From positions 37,074-101,073 of the forward strand of contig JADJDM010000023.1 of NCBI GenBank assembly GCA_016702705.1: a stretch of DNA of 64,000 nucleotides, in the 5' to 3' direction. A model generated the notes under the pieces. It was not told the origin of the DNA. It made no database searches and saw only the letters and a program-made list of their open reading frames with translations. A program made the translations under genes and the position numbers. Positions 53,150 through 62,532 of the stretch are shown here, in pieces; positions within the stretch are counted from its first letter, which is position 1; each line of letters starts with the position of its first letter. This stretch comes from Bacteroidota bacterium. GTDB taxonomy: Bacteria > Bacteroidota > Bacteroidia > B-17B0 > Aurantibacillaceae.

Positions 53150-54250
53150 TTACACATTAAAACGGAAATGCATCACGTCGCCATCAGCAACAGTGTACTC
53201 TTTTCCCTCAATTCTTAATTTACCTGCGTCTCTGCAAGCTGCTTCGGAGCCTAAAGTAATGAAGTCGTTGTAAGCAATAACTTCAGCTTTAATAAATCCT
53301 TTTGTAAAATCAGTGTGAATAACACCAGCAGCTTCTGGAGCTTTCATTCCTCTTGTAATTGTCCAAGCACGAACTTCTTTAACACCTGCTGTGAAATAAG
53401 TTTGTAAATCCAATAATTTGTAAGCGAACTTAATTAGTTTGTTTACACCTGGCTCTTCTAATCCCATTTCTGCAAGGAACATTTGTTTTTCCTCATATGT
53501 TTCTAAAGAAGCAATTTCACTTTCCATTTGCGCAGTAATAACAAGTATTTCAGCACCTTCATTTTTAACCGCTTCTCTTACTTTCTCAACATATTCATTT
53601 CCTGTTTTTGCAGAAGCTTCATCCACATTACACACGTACATTACTGGCTTAATAGTAAGTAAATGTAAATCCTCGATATAAGGAAGTTCATTTTCTTCAA
53701 GCACAGCAGCTCTTGCAGATTGTCCGCTTTCTAATGTGCTTTTTATTTTTTGAAGAGTATTATATGTTTTCACAGCTTCTTTATCAGCTCCAACTTTTGC
53801 GATTTTTTCAAACTTCTTCATTTTAGTTTCAACACTTTCAAGGTCTTTCAACTGAAGTTCGGTATCAATAATTTCTTTATCACGCACTGGGTTAACCGAA
53901 CCATCAACGTGAACAACGTTTGGATCATCAAAACAACGAAGCACATGCAAAATTGCGTTACACTCTCTAATGTTTCCTAAAAACTTATTTCCTAAGCCTT
54001 CGCCTTTACTTGCCCCTTTTACTAGACCCGCTATATCAACAATCTCAACCGTAGTTGGTAAAATATTTTGAGGTTTTACAAATTCTGCCAATTTATTTAA
54101 ACGCTCATCAGGAACAGTGATTGTACCAACATTTGGGTCGATAGTACAAAAAGGAAAGTTCGCAGCTTGAGCCTTTGCATTACTTAAACAGTTAAAAAGG
54201 GTTGATTTCCCGACATTTGGCAACCCAACAATTCCACATTTTAAAGCCAT
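53150..54250 (-). CDS. ychF: Redox-regulated ATPase YchF
   Basis: A 366-aa Obg-like P-loop protein that prefers ATP over GTP and binds ribosomes. G1 GLPNVGKSTLFNCLS (residues 8 on), PNVGTITVPDERL, switch motif DIAGLVKGASKGEGLGNKFL, NVDE (G4 variant), and a C-terminal TGS domain with FTKGFIKAEVIAYNDF, ending MHFRFNV as is normal for YchF. Size is as in E. coli. It is upstream of the four-helix-bundle gene and parE on the same strand but separated by the repeat region. Confidence 0.96.
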   Translation of the reverse strand: MALKCGIVGLPNVGKSTLFNCLSNAKAQAANFPFCTIDPNVGTITVPDERLNKLAEFVKPQNILPTTVEIVDIAGLVKGASKGEGLGNKFLGNIRECNAILHVLRCFDDPNVVHVDGSVNPVRDKEIIDTELQLKDLESVETKMKKFEKIAKVGADKEAVKTYNTLQKIKSTLESGQSARAAVLEENELPYIEDLHLLTIKPVMYVCNVDEASAKTGNEYVEKVREAVKNEGAEILVITAQMESEIASLETYEEKQMFLAEMGLEEPGVNKLIKFAYKLLDLQTYFTAGVKEVRAWTITRGMKAPEAAGVIHTDFTKGFIKAEVIAYNDFITLGSEAACRDAGKLRIEGKEYTVADGDVMHFRFNV

Positions 54251-54434
54251 AAATTCAATAGTTTAGCGGTTAAACAGCACTTTTTTGTTAGCGTACAGTC
54301 TAAACCTAATTTAAAACCTGCAAATATACTATTGCAATCACGTTTTTGCGAGCTTGTTGATATTTAGAATGAACATAGTTTTTAACATAACAAGTTCTTT
54401 ATTAACAAGAAAAATGCCTACCAGTTATTAATAG

Positions 54435-54442
54435 TACTTTTG
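54435..54442 (+). promoter_or_regulatory. Candidate -7 promoter element upstream of transketolase N-subunit
   Basis: TACTTTTG followed by C matches TAnnTTTGC; it lies 17 bp before the ATG at 54460. A -33 element is not clear. Confidence 0.45.
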
Positions 54443-54459
54443 CACAAAATACACTATTT

Positions 54460-55308
54460 ATGGCAGATACAGCGCATTTAAACAAAGTTTGCACACAAGT
54501 TAGACGAGATATCGTTAGAATGGTTCATGGAGTAAGCTCGGGACATCCGGGTGGTTCATTGGGCTGCACCGAATATTTAGTAGCTCTTTATTTCGATGTT
54601 TTAAAGCATGATCCTAAAAATTGGACCATGGATGGAAAGGGCGACGACCTTTTCTTTTTAAGTAACGGGCACATTTCCCCTGTATTTTATAGCGTTTTAG
54701 CACATTCAGGATATTTTCCTGTAAAAGAATTGGCTACTTTCCGTAAACTAAACACTCGATTACAAGGGCATCCAACTACACACGACCATCTTCCGGGTGT
54801 TCGTATTGCTAGTGGCTCTTTGGGACAAGGAATGAGCGTGGCAATTGGAGCTGCATTGGCTAAGAAAATGAATGGTGATAATTCTTTGGTGTACTCTTTG
54901 CATGGTGATGGAGAATTACAAGAGGGGCAAATTTGGGAAGCTGCAATGTTTGCTGCTGCAAATAAAGTAGATAACTACATTGCAACGATTGATTACAATG
55001 GCCGTCAAATTGATGGTGATACAGAAGTTGTTCTTTCGTTAGGAAACTTGAGAGCAAAATTCGAAGCTTTTGGCTGGGATGTGCTTGAAGTAAATAAAGG
55101 AAATGACATGGAAGAAGTGTTAAAAGGTATAAATACAGCAAAAACGCATGTAGCAAAGGGTAAACCTGTCGTTATAATATTAAAAACCGAAATGGGCAAC
55201 GGTGTTGATTATATGATGGGTACTCACAAATGGCATGGCTCTGCTCCTAACGATGAGCAATTGGCGAAAGCGCTAGCTCAAAATGAGGAAACGCTTGGTG
55301 ATTATTGA
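54460..55308 (+). CDS. Transketolase, N-terminal subunit
   Basis: A 282-aa thiamine-diphosphate-binding half of a split transketolase of the pentose phosphate and Calvin-type carbon shuffle. It has VSSGHPGGSLGCTEYLVALY, HLPGVRIASGSLGQGMSVAI, and the ThDP motif HGDGELQEGQIWEAAMFAA with the closing DYNGRQID. The C-terminal subunit is encoded 1.5 kb further, after an intervening VWA gene. Such split forms are common in Bacteroidota but normally adjacent. Confidence 0.95.
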   Translation: MADTAHLNKVCTQVRRDIVRMVHGVSSGHPGGSLGCTEYLVALYFDVLKHDPKNWTMDGKGDDLFFLSNGHISPVFYSVLAHSGYFPVKELATFRKLNTRLQGHPTTHDHLPGVRIASGSLGQGMSVAIGAALAKKMNGDNSLVYSLHGDGELQEGQIWEAAMFAAANKVDNYIATIDYNGRQIDGDTEVVLSLGNLRAKFEAFGWDVLEVNKGNDMEEVLKGINTAKTHVAKGKPVVIILKTEMGNGVDYMMGTHKWHGSAPNDEQLAKALAQNEETLGDY

Positions 55309-55340
55309 AGAAGAAAAATTGAAGATTGAAGAAGTGAAAA

Positions 55341-55362
55341 ATTAAAAGTTAAAAGTTAAAAA
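55341..55362 (+). repeat. Short tandem AAAAGTT-like repeat
   Basis: TTAAAAG is tandemly repeated (TTAAAAGTTAAAAGTTAAAA), preceded by GAAGA-rich sequence, in the spacer between transketolase and the VWA gene. Probably slippage sequence. Confidence 0.7.
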
Positions 55363-55421
55363 TTTAATTTATCAAAAGGAATAGTTGGAATATCAGTATA
55401 CGATTCAGCACTTCGTGCTTA

Positions 55422-56834
55422 GTGTTGCTTATGTTCTTTTTGTTTTCTTTTCAATCAAATGCTCAGGTAAACACGCAAGTAAAAAAGGATAATACAAAGG
55501 ATTTTACTGCGGGTAAAAAGTTTGACCCTAATGCACTTACTCGCATTCTTTTTATTTTTGATGATTCATACAGTATGTATGGTGGTTGGAACACAGGAAT
55601 TAAAATTGAAGTAGCACAAAAATTAATGAGCGAGTTTTTAGATAGTATAAAAAACACTAAAAATTTAGAAATTGCTTTACGTTGCTACGGACATCAAACA
55701 CCATTTAGACCTGTTCGCAATTGTGAAGATTCGAAATTAGAAGTTCCATTTGCCCCTGTATTAACTAACTCAAAAATTGTTAAGGATCGTATTAATAAAT
55801 TAACTCCTACTGGCACAACACCTATTGCCTACTCTTTAGGAGAATGTGCTGCCGACTTTCCAGTTGATGATAAAGTAAGAAACGTTGTTATTTTAATTAC
55901 TGACGGAATTGAAGAGTGCGGTGGCGACCCGTGTGCAGTTTCAAAAGCATTGCAAAGCAAAAACATTTTTCTTCGTCCATTTGTAATTGGTATTGGACTA
56001 AATGTTGAGTTTGCAGATGTGTTTGGTTGCATGGGTAAATTTTACGATGTAAGTAACGAAGCCAATTTTAAAAACGTTATGCGACTTGTAATGACCGAAG
56101 CATTAACTCAAACAACGGTGCAGGTGAATTTAAATAACATTACTAAAAAGCCAACTGAAACGGATGTTACCATGACCTTTTATGAGCAATCAACTGGAAA
56201 CATTAAATACGATTATTTGCATACATTAAATCATAGAGGTAATCCTGATACCTTAGTATTAGATCCCGATTTAAAATATAAAATTGTTGTACATACCATT
56301 CCTGAAATTGTAAAAGAAAATATTAGCATTGAAAAAGGGAAACACAATATAATTCCAATAGATGCTCCACAAGGTTTTTTAAATGTTCAATTAGTAGGTG
56401 CTTCACCAAATAAAAATGTGAGTTGTGTTATCCGTCAAATTAAAAGCACTAAAACTCCTAACGTTCAAGAAGTTGGTAAAACTGAAAAATATTTAGTTGG
56501 TAAATACGATATTGAAATACTTACTATTCCACGTATACTAATGAAAGATATTGAAATTAAACAAAGTACAACAAACACAATTAAAATACCTGCTGCCGGT
56601 CAACTGCAAATTATTAAGGGAAGTGAAGGATACGGTAGCATTTATTTGGATGAAGGAAATAAATTAACTTGGGTTTACAATATAAGCAGTAATGCACAAA
56701 ACGAAATTATTTTTTTACAACCAGGAAAATACAGAGCTGAATATCGTTTGCGTTCTCAATTAGAATCAGAAAAAACAGTTGAAAGTAAATTTACAATCGA
56801 ATCAGGAAAAGGAAGTAACATTAAGTTTTATTAA
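55422..56834 (+). CDS. VWA domain-containing secreted protein
   Basis: A 470-aa exported protein starting at GTG (55422), with a short signal peptide (LLMFFLFSFQSNAQ). The von Willebrand A domain (about residues 38-220) has the MIDAS DDSYSMYGGW (DxSxS), LTPTGTTPIAYSLGE, and VVILITDGIEECGGDP. After it are at least three PEGA/Ig-like beta modules. Such proteins may bind metal-dependent ligands at the surface or periplasm. It interrupts the transketolase gene pair. An upstream in-frame reading exists without a good start, so the exact start is uncertain. Confidence 0.88.
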   Translation: MLLMFFLFSFQSNAQVNTQVKKDNTKDFTAGKKFDPNALTRILFIFDDSYSMYGGWNTGIKIEVAQKLMSEFLDSIKNTKNLEIALRCYGHQTPFRPVRNCEDSKLEVPFAPVLTNSKIVKDRINKLTPTGTTPIAYSLGECAADFPVDDKVRNVVILITDGIEECGGDPCAVSKALQSKNIFLRPFVIGIGLNVEFADVFGCMGKFYDVSNEANFKNVMRLVMTEALTQTTVQVNLNNITKKPTETDVTMTFYEQSTGNIKYDYLHTLNHRGNPDTLVLDPDLKYKIVVHTIPEIVKENISIEKGKHNIIPIDAPQGFLNVQLVGASPNKNVSCVIRQIKSTKTPNVQEVGKTEKYLVGKYDIEILTIPRILMKDIEIKQSTTNTIKIPAAGQLQIIKGSEGYGSIYLDEGNKLTWVYNISSNAQNEIIFLQPGKYRAEYRLRSQLESEKTVESKFTIESGKGSNIKFY

Positions 56835-56859
56835 AACACATCATAAGTAAATTAGTATT

Positions 56860-57810
56860 ATGAAATATACATACACCGAAAAAAAAGACACACGCTCAGG
56901 ATTTGGAGCAGGATTATCTGAATTAGGAAAAACAAACCCAAATGTGGTTGCACTTTGTGCCGACTTAATTGGTTCACTTAAAATGGATGACTTCAAAAAA
57001 AATCATCCAGAGCGTTTTATTCAAGTTGGTATTGCTGAAGCAAACATGATTGGTATTGCAGCGGGTTTAACTATTGGTGGAAAAATTCCTTTCACAGGAA
57101 CATTTGCTAACTTTAGTACTGGCCGTGTGTATGATCAAATTCGTCAGTCAGTAGCATACAGCGATAAGAACGTAAAAATTTGCGCATCACATGCAGGTTT
57201 AACTTTAGGCGAAGACGGGGCAACACATCAAATATTGGAAGATATTGGTTTAATGAAAATGCTTCCAGGAATGACAGTAATTAATCCTTGTGATTATAAT
57301 CAAACAAAAGCTGCAACTATTGCAATTGCTGAACATCACGGACCTGTTTACTTACGTTTTGGTCGACCAACTGTTCCAAACTTTACTCCTGCCGATCAAA
57401 AATTTGAAATTGGAAAAGCATTACATTTAATTGAAGGAGCAGATGTTTCTATTTTTGCAACGGGGCATTTAGTTTGGAAAGCAATAGAAGCTGCTGAGTT
57501 ATTAGCTGCAAAAGGAATTAATGCAGAAGTAATAAACATCCACACAATTAAACCATTAGATGCAAATGCAATTTTAGCTTCCGTTGCAAAAACAAAATGC
57601 GTGGTAACTGCTGAAGAGCACCAACGTCATGGTGGCTTAGGTGACAGTGTTGCACAATTGCTTGCTCAAAATACTCCGTACCCGCAAGAGTATGTTGCAG
57701 TAAACGATAGCTTTGGAGAAAGCGGAACACCTGATGAATTAATGACTAAATACGGATTAGATACTAGCAACATTGTAGAAGCTGCAATGAAAGTATTCAA
57801 CAGAAAATAA
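56860..57810 (+). CDS. Transketolase, C-terminal subunit
   Basis: A 316-aa C-terminal half: the pyrimidine-binding domain (VALCADLIGSLKM, ERFIQVGIAEANMIGIAAGL, FTGTFANFSTGRVYDQIRQS, SHAGLTLGEDGATHQ) and the transketolase C-terminal domain (VSIFATGHLVWKAIEAA, TAEEHQRHGGLGDSVAQLL, DSFGESGTPDELMTKYGL). It works with the N-subunit gene 1.5 kb upstream. 50 bp ahead of the 1490-aa protein gene. Confidence 0.95.
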   Translation: MKYTYTEKKDTRSGFGAGLSELGKTNPNVVALCADLIGSLKMDDFKKNHPERFIQVGIAEANMIGIAAGLTIGGKIPFTGTFANFSTGRVYDQIRQSVAYSDKNVKICASHAGLTLGEDGATHQILEDIGLMKMLPGMTVINPCDYNQTKAATIAIAEHHGPVYLRFGRPTVPNFTPADQKFEIGKALHLIEGADVSIFATGHLVWKAIEAAELLAAKGINAEVINIHTIKPLDANAILASVAKTKCVVTAEEHQRHGGLGDSVAQLLAQNTPYPQEYVAVNDSFGESGTPDELMTKYGLDTSNIVEAAMKVFNRK

Positions 57811-57860
57811 TTTCGATTCTATAATTCATTTGCAAACTAATAAATACTAATTCAACAAGC

Positions 57861-60800
57861 ATGAAAAAAATAAAATTTCTTGTAATCCTATTTCTGCTAG
57901 CTTTTGCATTTAATTCAAAAGCGCAAAAATTTACAGCGTTTTCAGAAGACTCAATAAAGTTTGTTAAAGAATTAGATACTTACTTTCAAGAGAATACTCC
58001 TAACAAAGAAGAGGCGAAAAAATTCACAGATGATTTCGCTAAATTTTGGAAAACTCCTGATTTTAAAAATGGATACAAAGATTACGTTTATCGCACTTGT
58101 AATAAGATGCTAAGTAAACGAATGAAACCTTATCCTTTTTTTAGAGATTATTTAGTTGCTGTTGCAAACTACATTGATAATGCAAAAGAATTTAAAGGTT
58201 TTGAAAGTTGGCAGGTTTGTATTGATAAAGGATTAAATACAAAAAACACTAAGGCTTATGGAGAATTACTTGAAACAAGTTTAAACCTATTTGAGAATAA
58301 TGTATTCTATAAATCAACAGCATTTGAGTGGTCAACAGAAGAAGGGGAATATAAATTTGAGTACGACAGTGTACCAAAGGTTGTGTTTCCAATTTTCACT
58401 TTAAAGTGCCGTAATGCAAGAGAAGACTCTTTAAGAATAGAAAAAATAAGTGGAACATTTTATCCTTCAACAGGAAGATTTGTTGGTAAAGGCGGGAAAG
58501 AAACGTGGGAAAGAACGGGCTTAGACAATAACGTTTATGTTGAACTAAAAAAGGTGAGTATCGACTGTAAGGCAGGTGGTTATTCCAGCGACTCTGTATT
58601 GTTTTATCATCCTGGTTATTTTGATAAGCCACAATTAGGAAAAATAATAGACAAGGTTATTTCAGAAAATAAAACTGAAACATATCCTCGTTTTGATACT
58701 TATACAAAACGTATTCTTGTAAAAAACGTGTTGAAAGATGTTGATTACGAAGGCGGTTTTTCCATGCGCGGAGCAAAATTTGTTGGTAGTGGTGACGCAA
58801 AAAATCCAGCTAAAATATTATTTAGAAGGAATGGACAAGTGTTTTTACAACTTGCATCGCGTAACTTCGCAATGAGTTCCGATAAAATTACAGCCGAAAA
58901 CGCTGCGGTAAAATTCTTTATAGATAAAGATACAATCATTCATCCAGGACTAAGCTTCAAGTATTTTGCCGATACTCGAAAAGTGCTTTTAATTAGAACG
59001 GATGATGGAATGCAAAAAGCCCCTTATTACGATTCGTACCATAAAATAGATATGTATTTTGAGGAATTGGAATGGAAAATTGACTCTGCAAAAATTGATA
59101 TGGGATTTATTGCCAATAATTTTCAAGGGCAGGCTTATTTTGAATCACAAGATTTTTTTACGGCTGACCGATACGAAAAACTTTCTTCTGGTGATGTAAA
59201 TCCAATTTCTAAAATAAATGATTACTACGAAAAAAATGGTAAAGCAAGGACATTTACTTCGGTTGACTTAGCAAAACACATGAAATGGTTAGCAGTTGAT
59301 TTAAGACCAATCTTGTTTAAAGTTGCGCAATATGGATTAATAGATTATAACACAGAAACAGATGAAATTAATGTAAAAGACAAACTATTTAAATACATTG
59401 CTGCAAACAAAAAGAAAAGTGATTACGATATTATTACTTTTCACTCAACAATTCCTGGAGCCCCTAATGCTTCCCTAAATTTATTAAACAATAGCTTTGA
59501 TTTAAAAATAAGAGGTGTAAAACAAATACTATTAAGTGATACGCAGCAAGTATTTGTATTTCCTGCAAAGCAAGAAATAATATTAAAAAAGGGAAGAGAT
59601 TTCAGATTTTCTGGAGTTGTTGCCGCTGGTAAATTTGAATTTCATGGAAAAGAATTTGCTTACTCATACGATCAAAATAAAATTGCTTTAAAAAATGTTG
59701 ATTCCTTGCGTATTTATGTTAATGCACGTGAAGCTGACATTAATGGTAATTTTGGTTTTAAACGCGTTCAAACTGTAATTGAAAACATTAATGGAGAACT
59801 TTTAGTTGATGGAGCAACAAATCATGCGGGATGGAAAAAAGCTCCAAGTTTCCCAATATTCAAAAGCTTTAAAGAGTCGTATGCTTTTTATGACAAAAGA
59901 AGCATTCAGCGTGGAGCTTATAATAAAGATAAGTTCTACTTTAAGTTAGACCCCTTTGTTATTGATAGTGTAGATAATTTTAGAAATGAAGCATTAGAGT
60001 TTGATGGTGAATTTGCATCTGCTGGAATATTTCCAACCTTCAGAGAAAAACTTTCACTACAGCAAGATTACTCATTAGGATTTATTCGCAAAACCCCTCC
60101 AGGTGGTTTTCAAGTTTATGGTGGCAAAGCTAAATTCGAAAATGAGATTAAGTTAAGTAATAAAGGTTTGCGTGCCGATGGTGATGTGGACTTTGGACCT
60201 TCAAAAACACATTCGGATGATTTTATTTTCTACCCTGATTCGATGAATGGTATTGCTCAGACATTCGATGTAAAAGAAACTGAAACTCCTGACGAATTCC
60301 CTCAGGCACATGGTGAAAACGTATACATTCATTGGATGCCATACAAAGATATAATGCAAGCAACTGATAAAACAACTCCTTTTACTGCTTATAATAAACA
60401 AGCTGATTTTAGAGGTACATTTGATTTATCACCTACCGAGCTGTATGGTAAAGGAAAAGTTGATTTTGAAAAAGCTGATTTACTTTCAAAACGTATTCTT
60501 TTTAAACAAAAAAAGTTTTTTTCTGATACTGCCAATTTCCATTTAAAGGCATTTGATGAAGAAGGCTTTACATTCTCAACTGAAAACGTAAATGCAACTA
60601 TTGATTTTGAAAAACGCACAGGACAATTTATTAGTAACGGTGCTGGCTCTTTCGTTAGATTTGATAAAAACCAATACATCGCTTACATGGATCGATTTAA
60701 GTGGTTTATGGATAGTGAGAACATTCAAATGGGCGACGACCAAAAGAAAATCAATGCAAACGTTGAAAATGCTTTGGATTTAGAAGGTCCTGAATTTATT

Positions 60801-62333
60801 TCGGTTCACCCAAAACAGGATTCACTGCGTTTCTTTGCTCCAGCAGCAAATTACAACTTAAGAAAGTATATTATAAATTGTTTAAATGTTCCATTTATTA
60901 ATGTTGCCGATGCTCGTTTATATCCTGATAGTGGAAAGGTTACCATTTTTAAATCAGCAGTAATCGATACATTAAAAAATGCCTTGATTGATGCAAATAC
61001 AGTAACCAAATATCATCACATAAAAAATGTAAGAGCAAATATCTACGGAAAAAAATCTTACTTAGCTAAAGGTGAATACACATACCTTGATGAAAATAAT
61101 TCACCATTCTTAATTAAACTAGCCAAAATTTCTCCTGATACTACTGGCCAAACTGTTTCAGAAGGTATAATTCCAGATACTGCAAACTTCAGATTCAACC
61201 CTTATTTTAGCTTTGCGGGCAAGGTTAAACTTTTTGCTTCTAACGAATTTTTAACCTTTGATGGTGGTACAAAAATAGTTCATGATTGTGGTCGCGTAGG
61301 CAAATCATACTTGAAATTTGCGGGAGAAATTAATCCTAAAGAAATCTTCATTCCTATTTCTGGTGAATTAAAAGATATAAATAATGCCGCAGTAGGAACT
61401 GGTATTATGTTTAACAATGATTCGGGTAAAGTGTATTCGGCCTTTATATCACCGGTTGAAGGAAGAAAAGACAAATACGTAATCTCTGCAGATGGTTATA
61501 TGTTTTTTAATAAAGAAACAAATGAATATCAAATTTCGACGAAAGAAAAACTTGAGGAAAATAGTTTGCCAGGTAATTTCATGAGTTTGAACACAACAAA
61601 TTGTTCGGTTTACGGTGAAGGAAAATTAGATATGGGGGCTGAACTTGGGCAAGTAAAAGTAGTTACTGCAGGTTCTGCCACACATTATACTGTAAACGAT
61701 TCATCTGCATTCAATATTATGATGACACTCGACTTTTTTATTGAAAATAGAGCGATGAAAAAGATGTTTCAAGATTTAGAAGTTTACCTAGGCTCATTTG
61801 CAGCTGTTGATTTTGGAAAACCATTATTTGAAAAAGGTTTGCGTGAAATATTAGGAAAAGACAAAGGTGATAAAGCAATTTCTGATCTCAACTTAAACGG
61901 TGGTTTTAAACGTTTCCCTGATGAACTTGAAAAAACAATGTTCTTAAATGATATTACCATGCGATACGATAAAGCCAGTCGTTCATTTGTTAGCGAAGGT
62001 AAAATTGGGGTGGGAAATATTTACAAAAACGAATTTAACCGATATGTTGGTGGCATTATTCAATTAAAAAAGCAAAAAGCTGGTGATATGCTTACTCTTT
62101 ATTTTGAATTGGATCAAAGTACTTGGTATTATTTTTCATATTTTAAAGGTGTAATGAATTGTGTATCTAGTAATCAAGAATTCAATACTATTATTAAAGA
62201 AGTTAAAACTAAGAACAGAAAGCAAGAAGTTGATAAAGGTCCATCTTACCAATACAATTTATGCGGGGCAAATAAAAAAGATGCATTCCTTAAAAAAGTA
62301 AAAAGAGATACGGGCGCAGGTAATGATGATTAA
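57861..62333 (+). CDS. Large secreted protein of unknown function (1490 aa)
   Basis: A 1490-aa protein with a signal peptide (MKKIKFLVILFLLAFAFNSK) and no T9SS tail, TM helix, or recognised domain. The N-terminal 200 residues are helical (PNKEEAKKFTDDFAKFWKT); the rest is built of many beta-strands with recurring phrases such as GTFYPSTGRFVGKGG, LYPDSGKVTIFKSAVIDTLK, AKGEYTYLDENN and FAGKVKLFASNEF. This suggests a long beta-solenoid or an LptA/OstA-like bridge protein that may span the periplasm, but I cannot place it in a family. It follows the transketolase C-subunit by 50 bp. No frameshift over 4.5 kb. Confidence 0.9.
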   Translation: MKKIKFLVILFLLAFAFNSKAQKFTAFSEDSIKFVKELDTYFQENTPNKEEAKKFTDDFAKFWKTPDFKNGYKDYVYRTCNKMLSKRMKPYPFFRDYLVAVANYIDNAKEFKGFESWQVCIDKGLNTKNTKAYGELLETSLNLFENNVFYKSTAFEWSTEEGEYKFEYDSVPKVVFPIFTLKCRNAREDSLRIEKISGTFYPSTGRFVGKGGKETWERTGLDNNVYVELKKVSIDCKAGGYSSDSVLFYHPGYFDKPQLGKIIDKVISENKTETYPRFDTYTKRILVKNVLKDVDYEGGFSMRGAKFVGSGDAKNPAKILFRRNGQVFLQLASRNFAMSSDKITAENAAVKFFIDKDTIIHPGLSFKYFADTRKVLLIRTDDGMQKAPYYDSYHKIDMYFEELEWKIDSAKIDMGFIANNFQGQAYFESQDFFTADRYEKLSSGDVNPISKINDYYEKNGKARTFTSVDLAKHMKWLAVDLRPILFKVAQYGLIDYNTETDEINVKDKLFKYIAANKKKSDYDIITFHSTIPGAPNASLNLLNNSFDLKIRGVKQILLSDTQQVFVFPAKQEIILKKGRDFRFSGVVAAGKFEFHGKEFAYSYDQNKIALKNVDSLRIYVNAREADINGNFGFKRVQTVIENINGELLVDGATNHAGWKKAPSFPIFKSFKESYAFYDKRSIQRGAYNKDKFYFKLDPFVIDSVDNFRNEALEFDGEFASAGIFPTFREKLSLQQDYSLGFIRKTPPGGFQVYGGKAKFENEIKLSNKGLRADGDVDFGPSKTHSDDFIFYPDSMNGIAQTFDVKETETPDEFPQAHGENVYIHWMPYKDIMQATDKTTPFTAYNKQADFRGTFDLSPTELYGKGKVDFEKADLLSKRILFKQKKFFSDTANFHLKAFDEEGFTFSTENVNATIDFEKRTGQFISNGAGSFVRFDKNQYIAYMDRFKWFMDSENIQMGDDQKKINANVENALDLEGPEFISVHPKQDSLRFFAPAANYNLRKYIINCLNVPFINVADARLYPDSGKVTIFKSAVIDTLKNALIDANTVTKYHHIKNVRANIYGKKSYLAKGEYTYLDENNSPFLIKLAKISPDTTGQTVSEGIIPDTANFRFNPYFSFAGKVKLFASNEFLTFDGGTKIVHDCGRVGKSYLKFAGEINPKEIFIPISGELKDINNAAVGTGIMFNNDSGKVYSAFISPVEGRKDKYVISADGYMFFNKETNEYQISTKEKLEENSLPGNFMSLNTTNCSVYGEGKLDMGAELGQVKVVTAGSATHYTVNDSSAFNIMMTLDFFIENRAMKKMFQDLEVYLGSFAAVDFGKPLFEKGLREILGKDKGDKAISDLNLNGGFKRFPDELEKTMFLNDITMRYDKASRSFVSEGKIGVGNIYKNEFNRYVGGIIQLKKQKAGDMLTLYFELDQSTWYYFSYFKGVMNCVSSNQEFNTIIKEVKTKNRKQEVDKGPSYQYNLCGANKKDAFLKKVKRDTGAGNDD

Positions 62334-62342
62334 TTGTTACTT

Positions 62343-62388
62343 CAATAAACCTCACATTATTCACAAGTTGGTATTGTGAGGTTTATTG
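62343..62388. repeat. Perfect 14-bp inverted repeat after the 1490-aa gene
   Basis: CAATAAACCTCACA and TGTGAGGTTTATTG form a perfect 14-bp stem around an 18-nt loop, just after the stop of the large gene. There is no T run after it, but it may act as a bidirectional terminator or protect the mRNA end. Confidence 0.85.
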
Positions 62389-62532
62389 CTTAGTGGTTGG
62401 AGAAACAAAGCATATAGGAATAGTACACTAAAAAACAGAACATTCAGCCGATTATCTGAGTGGTTTGGGAGTTTTACAATATCATTACAATCACTCTAAA
62501 TCCCCTGCTACTTTTAGCCAACGTGTTAGGCT

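Noticed and set aside
53439..53980. Plus-strand ORFs within ychF
   Set aside because: They lie wholly inside the intact ychF gene in antisense and show no start or family.
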